DNA of 64,000 nucleotides, taken from the NCBI GenBank assembly GCA_963762205.1, contig CAVXJZ010000004.1:62001-126000 (forward strand), in the 5' to 3' direction. The notes beneath the pieces were generated by a model, which made no database searches, was not told the origin of the DNA, and saw only the letters and a list, made by a program, of their open reading frames with translations. Origin of the DNA: VRUE01 sp963762205. Its GTDB lineage: Bacteria > Actinomycetota > Thermoleophilia > Solirubrobacterales > 70-9. Shown here in pieces: positions 1 to 7,939 of the stretch; the stretch's first letter is position 1; each line of letters begins with the position of its first letter. The translations under genes and the position numbers were made by a program.

Positions 1-1
1 C

Positions 2-604
2 GAGCCGCTGATCGCGGTCGCCGAGCTGGGCCTGCTCGGCGAGCACAACGTCGCCAACGCGATGGCCGCCGCCGCCGCGGCCCTGACGATGGGGATCGAT
101 CGCGACGCGGTCCGCGAGGGGCTGCGCAGCTTCGCCGGCGTGGCGCACAGGCTCGAGCAGGTCGCGGAGCTCGGCGGGGTGCGCTTCGTCAACGACTCGA
201 AGGCGACCAACGTCGCCTCCGCGACTGTCGGCCTGCTCGCCTTCGCGCCCGGCGACGGAAGCGGTGACCGCTCCGCCTCCGGTCGGGTCCACGCGATCCT
301 CGGCGGCAGCGAGAAGGGCGAGGACTTCGGGGGGCTGGTCGAGCCCGTGCGCGAGGCCTGCGCCGCCGTCTACCTGACCGGCGCCACCGCCGGCCGCATG
401 GCCGAGGAGCTGGCGCCGGCGGTCGCCGCGGGCGTCGAGCTGCACCGCTGTGCGGACCTTGACGAGGCGGTGCGGCGCGCCGCCGCCGCGGCCCGGCCGG
501 GAGAGGTGGTCCTGCTCTCGCCGGCCTGTGCCAGCTTCGACGCCTTCGAGAACTTCGAACGGCGCGGCGAGCGCTTCCGCGAGCTGGTCGAGGGCCTCTC
601 GTGA
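2..604 (+). CDS. murD: UDP-N-acetylmuramoylalanine--D-glutamate ligase, C-terminal part (5' end outside window)
   Basis: This enzyme adds D-glutamate to UDP-MurNAc-L-Ala in the cytoplasmic steps of peptidoglycan synthesis. The reading frame is open from base 2, so the gene starts upstream of the window and about 200 residues are visible. They show the GEHNVANAMAA block typical of the Mur ligase central/C-terminal junction and the NDSKATN motif of the MurD C-terminal domain. The gene ends in a GTGA overlap with ftsW. Between 'LLAF' and 'VHAILGG' there is a short Gly/Ser/Asp-rich stretch (codons near bases 250-285) coded by an imperfect hairpin. Identity is well supported by motif and by dcw context. 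Confidence 0.95.
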   Translation, partial: EPLIAVAELGLLGEHNVANAMAAAAAALTMGIDRDAVREGLRSFAGVAHRLEQVAELGGVRFVNDSKATNVASATVGLLAFAPGDGSGDRSASGRVHAILGGSEKGEDFGGLVEPVREACAAVYLTGATAGRMAEELAPAVAAGVELHRCADLDEAVRRAAAAARPGEVVLLSPACASFDAFENFERRGERFRELVEGLS

Positions 605-1944
605 GCGCCCTGTCGCTGCCCTGGGGGCGCTCCGGAGGGCGGGGGTCCGCCGCGAGGGGGAGGACGCGCAAGAAAGCCAGGAGGCGGGGCGCCGATCCGC
701 CGCCCGAGTACAACATGCTGCTGACCGCGACCCTCTGCCTGCTGGCGCTCGGCGCGGTGATGGTCTTCTCGGCCAGCTCGACGACCAAAGTCCTCAACGA
801 CGGCGGCCTGGCGGACTCCGCCTTCTACCTGAAGCGGACGCTGATGTTCGGCGCCCTCGGCCTGCTCGTCATGCACCTGGTCGCCCGGCACGGCCTCGAG
901 TCGGTGCGCCGCCTCACCGCGCCGTTCCTGCTCGTCTCCTTCCTCCTGCTCGTCGTCGTGCTCGGGGCCGGCACGTCGGTCAACGGCTCGAGCCGCTGGC
1001 TCGGCTCCGGCTTCCTCCAGGTCCAGCCCTCCGAGATCGCCAAGCTGGCGCTCGTCCTCTACGCGGCCGATCTCTTCGCGCGGAAGCCGAGGCGGGTCAA
1101 ATCGATCGAGGGGCTGATGCCGTTCCTGCTGGTGGTCGGCACGGCCTCGCTGCTGATCGTGCTCGAGCCGGACCTCGGCACGGCCCTCGTGGTGGCCTTC
1201 GCCTGCGGCGCGACCCTGGTCGCGGCCGGCGCGCGGCTCGCCGACCTGGCGAAGATCGCCTTCGTGCTCGGCGGCCTGGCGCTGCTGCTGACCGTGATCG
1301 AGCCCTACCGGATGGCGCGCCTTACGGGCTTCCTCAACCCCGGCGCGGACGCCTCCGGCGCGGGCTTTCAGGCGGCGCAGGCGAAGATCGCGCTCGGCTC
1401 GGGCGGCATCTTCGGCGTCGGCATCGGCAACGGCGTGCAGAAGGCCTTCTACCTTCCCGAGGCGCACACCGACATGATCTCGGCGGTGATCGGCGAGGAG
1501 CTCGGCCTGGTCGGGATCGTCGGCGTCGTCGGCCTCTTCTCGCTGTTCGGCTACGCCGGCCTGCGGGTGGCGAAAAGGGCCAAGGACGTGTACGGCAAGC
1601 TGCTCGTCGCCGGCCTCACCTCGCTGATCGTGGTGCAGGCGACGATCAACCTATTCGCCGTGACGGGCATGGCGCCGCTGACCGGCGTGCCCCTGCCGCT
1701 CGTCTCCTATGGCAACAGCAGCCTGATGACGACCCTCTTCGCCGTCGGCCTGATCCTCAACGTGGCGCGCGGAGGGACCGCCCGCGCTGGCAAACTGCGG
1801 GTCGTCGAGGGCGGACGCGCCCCCGCGAGTCGCGGAAGGAGCCGATCAAGCAGTGCGAAACGCCGTCAGAGTGGTGGTGGCCGCGGGGGGGACCGCAGGT
1901 CACGTGGTGCCGGCCATCGCCGTCGCCGACGAGCTTCGGGCTAG
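601..1944 (+). CDS. ftsW: SEDS-family peptidoglycan polymerase FtsW
   Basis: FtsW is the multi-pass glycan-strand polymerase of the divisome. The protein has 447 residues: a basic cytoplasmic N-terminus of about 40 residues, then about ten hydrophobic segments, with the SEDS signature region near the end (GMAPLTGVPLPLVSYGNSS, around residues 355-375). The GTG start overlaps the murD stop as GTGA. The last 30 codons form a very basic Arg/Ser-rich tail that overlaps the start of murG by 92 nt, which is longer than the 4-nt overlaps elsewhere in this operon. The tail may be real, or the true stop may have been lost. FtsW rather than RodA is chosen from its position between murD and murG. Confidence 0.94.
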   Translation: MSALSLPWGRSGGRGSAARGRTRKKARRRGADPPPEYNMLLTATLCLLALGAVMVFSASSTTKVLNDGGLADSAFYLKRTLMFGALGLLVMHLVARHGLESVRRLTAPFLLVSFLLLVVVLGAGTSVNGSSRWLGSGFLQVQPSEIAKLALVLYAADLFARKPRRVKSIEGLMPFLLVVGTASLLIVLEPDLGTALVVAFACGATLVAAGARLADLAKIAFVLGGLALLLTVIEPYRMARLTGFLNPGADASGAGFQAAQAKIALGSGGIFGVGIGNGVQKAFYLPEAHTDMISAVIGEELGLVGIVGVVGLFSLFGYAGLRVAKRAKDVYGKLLVAGLTSLIVVQATINLFAVTGMAPLTGVPLPLVSYGNSSLMTTLFAVGLILNVARGGTARAGKLRVVEGGRAPASRGRSRSSSAKRRQSGGGRGGDRRSRGAGHRRRRRASG

Positions 1945-2947
1945 CGGCGCCGAGGTGAGCTTCCTCGGCACCCGCGAGCGGGCCGAGGCCGAGCTTGTGC
2001 CCGCCGCCGGCTACGAGCTCGACTTCATCAAGGCGCGCGGCATCGACCGCGGCAACCCGCTGCGGGCCGCCGCCGCGGCGCTCGAGGCGCTGGGATCGAT
2101 CGGCACCGCCCGGCGGGCGCTGCGCGAGCGCGGCGCCGAGGTCGTCGTGGGCGGCGGTGGGTTCGTCGCCGGGCCCGCCGGGCTGGCCGCCCTCGGCGCC
2201 CGCACGCCACTCGTCCTCACCGAGGCCGACAGCCATCTGGGCCTGGCCAACCGCCTGCTCGCCCGGCGCGCGCGGCTGGTCTGCCTCGCCTTCCCGATCC
2301 GCGGGCGCGAGGGCGGCCGCTACCTGGTCACCGGCCGCCCGGTGCCGGCCGCCGTGCTCGGGGCCGACCGCGAGCGGGCGCGCGCCCGCTTCGGGATCGG
2401 CGCCGAGGAGCGCTGCCTGCTGGTGATGGGCGGCAGCCAGGGGGCGCGCTCGATCAACGAGTGCGCGATCGGGGCGTTTGCCGAGCGCGAGGGCCGCGAC
2501 TTCGCCGTCGTCCACCTGGCCGGGCGCCGGGACCACGAGGCGCTGCGCGCGCGGCTCGAGTCGGCCGCCCACGGGGAGCGCTACACGCTGCTCGCCTACG
2601 AGCCGGACCTGGGGGACTGCCTGGCCGCCTGCGACCTCGTTCTGGGGCGCTCGGGCGGCTCGATCTTCGAGGTCGCCGCCGCCGGCCGCCCCGCCGTCCT
2701 CGTCCCCTACCCGCACGCGACCGCCGACCACCAGAGCGCCAACGCCGCCTGGATGGCCGGGGCCGGCGCGGCGATCGTGATCGAGGACGAGGCGATGGCC
2801 CCGGAGCGGCTCGCGGCCGAGGTCGGCGCCCTGCTCGACGACCCGGAGCGGCTTGCCGCGATGTCGGCCGCCTCGGAATCGATCGCCCGGCCCGACGCGG
2901 CCCGGCGCATCGCCGACCAGGTGCTGGGCGCGGCGGTGTCGAGATGA
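1853..2947 (+). CDS. murG: UDP-GlcNAc: lipid I GlcNAc transferase
   Basis: MurG converts lipid I to lipid II on the inner face of the membrane. The protein has 364 residues, normal for the family. Visible features are the N-terminal GGTAGHVVPAIAVADEL donor/acceptor loop, GGSQGARSIN at about residue 193, and the C-terminal sugar-nucleotide site GRSGGSIFEVAAAGRPAVL followed by the ADHQ motif. The GTG start at 1853 has AAGGAG 11 nt upstream at 1836-1841. The gene lies inside the 3' end of ftsW and ends in ATGA overlap with murC. Confidence 0.95.
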   Translation: MRNAVRVVVAAGGTAGHVVPAIAVADELRASGAEVSFLGTRERAEAELVPAAGYELDFIKARGIDRGNPLRAAAAALEALGSIGTARRALRERGAEVVVGGGGFVAGPAGLAALGARTPLVLTEADSHLGLANRLLARRARLVCLAFPIRGREGGRYLVTGRPVPAAVLGADRERARARFGIGAEERCLLVMGGSQGARSINECAIGAFAEREGRDFAVVHLAGRRDHEALRARLESAAHGERYTLLAYEPDLGDCLAACDLVLGRSGGSIFEVAAAGRPAVLVPYPHATADHQSANAAWMAGAGAAIVIEDEAMAPERLAAEVGALLDDPERLAAMSAASESIARPDAARRIADQVLGAAVSR

Positions 2948-4203
2948 GCGACCTCTCGGGCAGGCGACTGCACTTCGTCGGAATCGGCGGCGCCGGGATG
3001 AGCGGCCTCGCCCTCGTCTGCGCCGACCTCGGGGCCGAGGTCAGCGGCAGCGACCGCAGCGACTCCTCTTACCTGGAGCGGCTGCGGGCGGCCGGCCTCG
3101 AGCCGGCGATCGGCCACGATGCCGCCAACGTCCCCGAGGGGGCCACCGTCGTCCTCTCGACCGCGATCGCCGCCGACAACCCGGAGCTGGAGGCCGCCCG
3201 CGAGCGCGGCCTCGAGATCGTCCACCGTGGGGAGCTGCTGGCGCGCCTCTGCGCCGAGAAGCGGCTGATCGCCGTCGCCGGTACCCACGGCAAGACGACG
3301 ACCACGGCGATGCTGGTCTGGGCACTGCGGGCGCTCGGCGCAGACCCTGCCTTCTTCGTCGGCGGCGAGGTGCCGGGGCTCGGCGCCGGCGGCGGCGCCG
3401 CGAACGCGGGGTGGGGAGAGGGGGAGTGGGTCGTCGCCGAGGCCGACGAGAGCGACGCAAGCTTCCTCGAGCTGCGGCCCGAGATCGCCGTGATCACCAA
3501 TGTCGAGATGGATCACCACGCGCGCTGGGGCTCGGTCGCCGAGCTGCGTGCCGCCTTCGAGCGCTTCGCGGCCGGGGCGCGGGTGGCGGAGTTCGACGAG
3601 GCCCGGCCGGGCCCGGACCGCCTGCGCCTCGCCGTCCCCGGCCGCCACAACCTGCTCAACGCGCGCGCGGCGCTGGCGGCGGTCGAGCTCGCCGGCCTCG
3701 ACGTCTCCAGGGCGGCCGCGGCTCTCGCCGAGTTCCCCGGTGTGCGGGGACGGCTGGAGCTGAAGGGCGAGCGCGATGGGACCGCGATCTACGACGACTA
3801 CGCACACCATCCGACCGAGGTGCGGGCCGCCCTCGGGGCGCTTCGCGAGCTGGGCGAGGGACGGCTGATCGCCGCCTTCCAGCCCCACCTCTACTCGCGC
3901 ACCAGGGCGTTCGCCGAGGAGTTCGGGGCGGCGCTGTCGGCGGCCGACGAGGTCGTGGTGCTCGACGTCTACCCCGCCCGGGAGGAGCCGGTGGGCGAGC
4001 TCGAGGGCGTCGACGGGCTGCTCGTCGCCCGCGCGGCCGCCGACCGCATGGGCGGCCGCACCGTGGTCTGGGCGCCGACCCTGGATCGCGCCCGGGAGGC
4101 GCTCGAGCGCCTCCTCGGCCCTGATCGAATCGTGGTCATGATCGGCGCCGGGAACGTCTTCAGGCTCTCTGAGGCGCTACTCAAGGGTACGGTGCCGCGG
4201 TGA
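2944..4203 (+). CDS. murC: UDP-N-acetylmuramate--L-alanine ligase
   Basis: MurC adds L-alanine to UDP-MurNAc. The ATG at 2944 overlaps the murG stop (ATGA) and gives 419 residues beginning MSDLSGRRLHFVGIGGAGMSG, the Rossmann-like N-domain with its GIGGAGM loop. The ATP site GTHGKTTTTAM lies near residue 117, and the C-terminal DDYAHHPTE motif of MurC/Mpl is present. The frame is open further upstream, but that extension is a shadow of murG. The gene ends in GTGA overlap with murB. At 419 residues it is a little short for the family (about 450-490). Confidence 0.95.
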   Translation: MSDLSGRRLHFVGIGGAGMSGLALVCADLGAEVSGSDRSDSSYLERLRAAGLEPAIGHDAANVPEGATVVLSTAIAADNPELEAARERGLEIVHRGELLARLCAEKRLIAVAGTHGKTTTTAMLVWALRALGADPAFFVGGEVPGLGAGGGAANAGWGEGEWVVAEADESDASFLELRPEIAVITNVEMDHHARWGSVAELRAAFERFAAGARVAEFDEARPGPDRLRLAVPGRHNLLNARAALAAVELAGLDVSRAAAALAEFPGVRGRLELKGERDGTAIYDDYAHHPTEVRAALGALRELGEGRLIAAFQPHLYSRTRAFAEEFGAALSAADEVVVLDVYPAREEPVGELEGVDGLLVARAAADRMGGRTVVWAPTLDRAREALERLLGPDRIVVMIGAGNVFRLSEALLKGTVPR

Positions 4204-5118
4204 GCAGCCCGCCGGAGGGGGTCGAGCCCGACTACCCGCTGGCGCGGCTGACGACCGTGCGGACCGGCGGCCCCGCCGACTGGTTCGCGCGGCCGGAGAC
4301 GGAGGCGCGGCTGGTCGAGCTGCTCGCCTGGGCGGACAGCGAGGGCCTGGCGGTCGGCCTGGTCGGCTCGGGCTCGAACCTGCTCGTCGCCGACGAGGGG
4401 TTTCGCGGCCTCGCGATCAAGCTCGACGGGGAGCTGGCGGCGATCGAGCGCGACGGGCGAGCGCCTGCTCTGCGGCGGCGGCGCCCGGCTGCCGTCGGCG
4501 GCGGCGAAGGCCGCGGGCTGGGGGCTGTCGGGGCTCGAGTTCGGGATCAACATCCCCGGCACCGCGGGCGGCGCGGTGAGGATGAACGCCAACGCCTACG
4601 GCGGCCGGCTGGCGGAGGTCCTCGAGTGGGTCGACGTCAGCACCGCGGCCGGGACCGAGCGCCGCGCGCCCGAGGCGCTCGGCTTCGCCTACCGCAGCTC
4701 GAACCTGGGGCCCGGCGAGGTCGTCGCCCGCGCCTCCTTCTCGCTTCGCGGATCCGACCCGGAGACGGTCCGGGAGACCCTGGCCGGGATGCGGGAGCGG
4801 CGCCGCGAGGCGCAGCCCTCCGGGATCAAGACGTTCGGCTCGACCTTCAAGAACCCGGAGGCGCCCGAGGCCGAGGGCAGGACCGCCGGCCAGCTGCTCG
4901 AGGCGGCGGGCTGCCGCGGGCTGCGGGTCGGCGGGGCCCGCTTCTCGGAGAAGCACGCCAACTTCGTCGAGAACGAGGGTGGGGCGACGACCGCCGATGT
5001 CCTCGCCCTGATGGCCGAGGGGCGGCATCGGGTGCGCGAGCGCTTCGGGGTCGTGCTCGAGCCCGAGGTCCAGGGCCTCGGCGAGCTGACCTGGCCGGCG
5101 GACCTGGGGGGGCCGTGA
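4200..5118 (+). pseudogene. murB: UDP-N-acetylenolpyruvoylglucosamine reductase, one apparent frameshift
   Basis: MurB is the FAD enzyme that reduces UDP-GlcNAc-enolpyruvate to UDP-MurNAc. The N-terminal part from the GTG at 4200 carries TTVRTGGPADWF and GLVGSGSNLLV (FAD-binding type 4), then the frame is lost after 'AAIERDG' near 4455-4458. Family sequence resumes one frame over as ERLLCGGGARLPSAA, FGINIPGTAGGAV, MNANAYGG, and near the C-terminus KHANF followed by the VENEGGATTADV region. Removing one base in GGGC at 4455-4458 restores a 305-residue protein of normal length. Since MurB is normally essential, a sequencing or assembly error is the likeliest cause, and in the organism this is probably an intact gene. 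GTGA overlaps occur at both ends. Confidence 0.85.
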
Positions 5119-5672
5119 GGCGCCTCCTGCTCGGCGTCCTGCTGCTGGCGCTGCTCGCAGGCGCCGCCTACCAGCTCTTCCTCTCCGGGCCAGAGACGGT
5201 GGACCCGCGGCTGCGGGTTGCCCGGCCGACGGCGGTGATCGGCAGCGGCGCCGAGGCGGTCGGGGTCTCGGCCGCGGGGACGCTGCTCGTCTCCCAGCCA
5301 CCGCCCGAGGACGGCGCGCTGCCGGCGCTGCCGCTCTCCGAGCCGCCGCCCAGCGGCCACCTGGCGGGCCCGGTGCTCGCGCAGGCCCGCGTCCTCGGCG
5401 CGGCGCCGGCAGCGATCCGGCCCTGCATCGCGGGCAGCCGCTTCGGCGAAAGCGGGGTGGACGTCGAGCTGCGCTCGGGGATCGAACTGCGCTTCGGCGA
5501 TGCCTCCCGCGCCGTCGAGAAGTGGCGCTCGGCGGCGGCGGTGCTGGCCGATCCGTCGATCAGCTCCCTCGATTATGTAGACCTCCATTCGCCGGCCCGC
5601 CCGTCCGTCGCCGGCTCCGGTCACTCGCTGCCCCCCGCCGAAGGCGGCCCGGGCGGCAGCTGCGAAGCCTGA
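5115..5672 (+). CDS. ftsQ: FtsQ/DivIB-like cell-division protein, short form
   Basis: FtsQ is a single-pass divisome scaffold linking FtsL/FtsB with FtsW/FtsI. The GTG start overlaps the murB stop and yields 185 residues: one N-terminal membrane segment (RRLLLGVLLLALLAGAAY, residues 2-20), a short extracytoplasmic region, and a C-terminal stretch like the FtsQ beta domain (VELRSGIELRFGDASRAVEK, then DYVDLHSPARPSV). The segment where a POTRA domain should sit (residues about 25-75) is short and poorly conserved. The call rests on position between murB and ftsZ, topology and the C-terminal resemblance, and is less certain than its neighbours. Confidence 0.7.
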   Translation: MRRLLLGVLLLALLAGAAYQLFLSGPETVDPRLRVARPTAVIGSGAEAVGVSAAGTLLVSQPPPEDGALPALPLSEPPPSGHLAGPVLAQARVLGAAPAAIRPCIAGSRFGESGVDVELRSGIELRFGDASRAVEKWRSAAAVLADPSISSLDYVDLHSPARPSVAGSGHSLPPAEGGPGGSCEA

Positions 5673-5777
5673 TTGCGGCCGGCCGGATACCGCCTGGACA
5701 AGCGGATCTCGCCGCCTGCCGGCCACCCTGGCGGGGGCGGCATCAAACCCTCGACCTCAGAGTTAGGCTACCGAAAC

Positions 5778-5796
5778 CCTCAAGCCGGGGTTGAGG
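5778..5796. promoter_or_regulatory. Inverted repeat CCTCAA-N7-TTGAGG upstream of ftsZ
   Basis: Within the 329-bp spacer between ftsQ and ftsZ there is a perfect 6-bp-arm inverted repeat, CCTCAA at 5778-5783 and TTGAGG at 5791-5796. It sits about 30 bp upstream of the -35 box of the probable ftsZ promoter, so it could be an operator. A similar symmetrical 'ACCCT..TTGAGGGT'-like sequence upstream of ftsZ in other actinobacteria is from memory. No binding protein can be named. Confidence 0.4.
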
Positions 5797-5826
5797 TATT
5801 CGCCGTGCAGGATGCCTTTCGGGGGT

Positions 5827-5855
5827 TTGACAGAGGCCCCGGAATACCCTACGTT
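5827..5855 (+). promoter_or_regulatory. Probable ftsZ promoter (TTGACA, 17 bp, TACGTT)
   Basis: A consensus -35 TTGACA at 5827-5832 is followed after exactly 17 bp by TACGTT at 5850-5855, which fits the actinobacterial -10 pattern TANNNT. Initiation near 5862 would leave a leader of about 140 nt before the ftsZ ATG. It is the clearest two-box promoter in the window. The rest of the 5673-6001 spacer holds no convincing gene. Confidence 0.65.
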
Positions 5856-6001
5856 GAGCGCAATTTCCGTGATTGGGGAAGCAGCTTGAACCCTTAAGCA
5901 TTGCTACAGCCTCGGACGGAATAAAGGCTCAACTCATATCCCAGTCCTCGCGGACCGGGCAGATACTGGCCCCTCGAGGGCCGGCTTGGAGAAATCGGGA
6001 G

Positions 6002-7081
6002 ATGGAATCCACTTACCTTGCGGTGATCAAGGTCGTCGGAGCCGGCGGCGGAGGCACCAATGCCGTCAGCCGGATGATCGACGCCGGCATCCGCGGCGTC
6101 GAGTTCGTCGCCGTCAACACCGACGCGCAGGCGCTGCAGGCCTGCGACGCCGACATCAAGCTCTCGATCGGCCAGGAGCTGACCCGGGGCCTCGGCGCCG
6201 GCGGCAACCCCGAGGTCGGAGCCGGCGCCGCGGCGGAGAGCCGCGACGAGATCAAGGAGGCGCTGAAGGGCGCCGACATGGTGTTCGTCACGGCCGGCGA
6301 GGGCGGCGGCACGGGCACGGGCTCGGCCCCGATCATCGCCGAGATCGCCAAGGAGGAGATCGGCGCGCTGACCGTGGGCGCCGTCACCAAGCCGTTCGAG
6401 TTCGAGGGCAAACGTCGCATGCAGCAGGCGCTCGAGGGGATCGAGAAGCTGCGCAACAACGTCGACACCCTGATCATCGTCCCCAACGAGAAGCTGCTGC
6501 AGGCGGTCGAGCGGCGCACGAGCGTGCTCGAGGCGTTCCGCCAGGCGGACGACATCCTGCGCCAGGGTGTGCAGGGCATCACCGACCTGATCACGATCCC
6601 CGGCCTGATCAACCTCGACTTCGCCGACGTGCGCACGATCATGCGCGACGCCGGCTCGGCCCTGATGGGGGTCGGCACCGCGTCCGGCGAGTCGCGCGCC
6701 CTGGACGCCGCCAAGGCGGCGATCACCTCGCCGCTGATCGAGGAGTCGATCAAAGGCGCGACCGGGATGCTGCTCAACATCACCGGCCCCGAGGACCTCG
6801 GCCTCTTCGAGGTCAACGAGGCGGCGCAGCTCGTCCAGGCCGAGGCCGACGACAACGCCAACATCATCTTCGGCTCGGTCGTCGACCAGTCGATGCGCGA
6901 CGAGATCCGGGTGACGGTGATCGCCACCGGGTTCGAGGGCTTCGAGCTCCTCGCCCGCTCGCCGCAGCGCGTCCGCCGTCGCTACGAGAGCCGCCCGCGG
7001 ATCTCGGCCGACGACACGGACATCCGCAAACTGCGGGTCTCCGACGACGACATCGACGTCCCCCCGTTCCTCAAGGGCTGA
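6002..7081 (+). CDS. ftsZ: Cell-division GTPase FtsZ
   Basis: FtsZ is the tubulin-like GTPase that polymerises into the Z ring. The ATG at 6002 follows GGGAG and gives 359 residues beginning MESTYLAVIKVVGAGGGGTNAV. An upstream in-frame start at 5873 would add an unconserved 43-residue extension. Visible are the tubulin signature GGGTGTGSAP (near residue 103), the T7-loop region NLDFADVRT (near 203), and a conserved C-terminal tail DDDIDVPPFLKG that binds FtsZ partners. Its own promoter and long leader separate it from ftsQ. No sepF or yggS follows, unlike many actinobacteria. Confidence 0.97.
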   Translation: MESTYLAVIKVVGAGGGGTNAVSRMIDAGIRGVEFVAVNTDAQALQACDADIKLSIGQELTRGLGAGGNPEVGAGAAAESRDEIKEALKGADMVFVTAGEGGGTGTGSAPIIAEIAKEEIGALTVGAVTKPFEFEGKRRMQQALEGIEKLRNNVDTLIIVPNEKLLQAVERRTSVLEAFRQADDILRQGVQGITDLITIPGLINLDFADVRTIMRDAGSALMGVGTASGESRALDAAKAAITSPLIEESIKGATGMLLNITGPEDLGLFEVNEAAQLVQAEADDNANIIFGSVVDQSMRDEIRVTVIATGFEGFELLARSPQRVRRRYESRPRISADDTDIRKLRVSDDDIDVPPFLKG

Positions 7082-7089
7082 CCGGTCCC

Positions 7090-7105
7090 ACCCGCGGCGG
7101 CGGGT
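7090..7105 (+). terminator. Short hairpin just after ftsZ
   Basis: Nine bases past the ftsZ stop, ACCCGC and GCGGGT form a 6-bp stem with a GGCG loop. No T-run follows. It may act with the larger hairpin downstream to end or stabilise the dcw transcript. Confidence 0.4.
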
Positions 7106-7112
7106 CCTGACC

Positions 7113-7194
7113 CCGATCTGGCGCCACCACCCCTGCGGTAGCTGAAGCTTCCTCGGGGTGGTCCCCCAGATCGGCGCCACCCGCCGCGCGGGTG
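7113..7194. repeat. Large inverted repeat plus hairpin between ftsZ and the GAP-family gene
   Basis: CCGATCTGG at 7113-7121 pairs with CCAGATCGG at 7166-7174, and inside it ACCACCCC pairs with GGGGTGGT across a small internal loop, giving a stem of about 17 bp. A second hairpin, CACCCGC-CGC-GCGGGTG, follows at 7178-7194. There is no T-run. Terminator or dispersed palindrome are both possible. Confidence 0.5.
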
Positions 7195-7225
7195 TACCGG
7201 GTTGGCAGCCGGCAGTCGGGGCGTT

Positions 7226-7231
7226 TAGGGT
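7226..7231 (+). promoter_or_regulatory. -10 box TAGGGT for a leaderless GAP-family gene
   Basis: TAGGGT ends 6 nt before the GTG at 7238 and there is no Shine-Dalgarno between them, so transcription would begin at or next to the start codon. Confidence 0.6.
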
Positions 7232-7237
7232 CGACGC

Positions 7238-7918
7238 GTGGGGCAGGCGATCGGACAGACACTGGCGTACGGGGTGGGCGTCGCGCTCAGCCCGATCGCC
7301 GTCGTGGGCGTGATCCTGATGCTCTCGACGCCGCATGGCCGCACCACCGGCCCGGCCTTCCTCGCCGGGTGGTTCGGGGCCATGATCGTGGCGGGCGCCG
7401 TGCTCGTACTGGTCTCCGTCGGCGCGGGCGCTGACGAGGGGCGGGCGGAAGCCGACTGGGTCGACGCGTTGAAGCTCGTCCTCGGGGTGATGCTGGTCGC
7501 GGCCGGGATCAGGCGGCTGCGGGCACGAGCGGCGTCCGACTCGGGCGCGCCGGAGATGCCCGGCTGGATGCGCAGCGTCGACCGCTTCACCGCCGGCCGG
7601 GCGGCGGCGACCGGCGCCGCGCTGGTCGCAATCAACCCGAAGAACCTGATCCTGATCGTCGCCGCCGCGGCGGCGATCGCCGAGACGGGCGCCTCGACCG
7701 GCGGCAAGGCGGTCGCGCTCCTGGTCTTCGCCCTCGTCGGCTCGCTTGGCACCGGCATCCCGGTCCTGCTCTACCTGGTGCAGGGCGAGCGCGCCAGTGA
7801 CCGGCTCGACCGCCTCAGGGATTGGATGGTGCGGCACAACGGCGCGGTGATCGCCGTCCTCTGCCTCGTGATCGGGGCGAAGCTGATCGGCGACGCGATC
7901 GCCGGCTTCACGGCCTAG
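7238..7918 (+). CDS. GAP / SfLAP-family (LysE-like) membrane protein
   Basis: This 226-residue protein has about six hydrophobic segments in a LysE-like layout, opening with GVGVALSPIAVVGVILML and LAGWFGAMIVAGAVLVLVS. The sequence GAALVAINPKNLILIVAAAA resembles the 'NPKN' region of the GAP family (sulfolipid-addressing protein type in mycobacteria), whose members are thought to move lipids or small molecules across the membrane. It stands alone between ftsZ and the gcv genes. The substrate is unknown. The GTG start is supported by the TAGGGT box 6 nt upstream. Confidence 0.75.
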   Translation: MGQAIGQTLAYGVGVALSPIAVVGVILMLSTPHGRTTGPAFLAGWFGAMIVAGAVLVLVSVGAGADEGRAEADWVDALKLVLGVMLVAAGIRRLRARAASDSGAPEMPGWMRSVDRFTAGRAAATGAALVAINPKNLILIVAAAAAIAETGASTGGKAVALLVFALVGSLGTGIPVLLYLVQGERASDRLDRLRDWMVRHNGAVIAVLCLVIGAKLIGDAIAGFTA

Positions 7919-7927
7919 CCGGTCCAA

Positions 7928-7933
7928 TAGATT
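7928..7933 (+). promoter_or_regulatory. -10 box TAGATT for leaderless gcvT
   Basis: TAGATT ends 6 nt before the gcvT GTG at 7940, and no ribosome-binding site lies between them. It starts only 9 nt after the end of the preceding gene. Confidence 0.6.
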
Positions 7934-7939
7934 GGGTGC

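Noticed and set aside
250..290. Palindromic insert in murD similar to those in recG and ribD
   Set aside because: The stem around AGCGGT-G-ACCGCT is short and degenerate and not related in sequence to the other elements, so it is left as a possible old relic only.
3387..3405. Inverted repeat in murC (GGCGCC repeats)
   Set aside because: It is made of simple GCC/GGC codon repeats for Gly/Ala and is expected by composition.
5673..5897. Possible 74-codon gene between ftsQ and ftsZ
   Set aside because: It has no conserved sequence, no start signal, and it contains the ftsZ promoter and the inverted repeat.
7919..7939. Glycine riboswitch upstream of gcvT
   Set aside because: There are only 21 bp before the start codon and a -10 box fills part of it.
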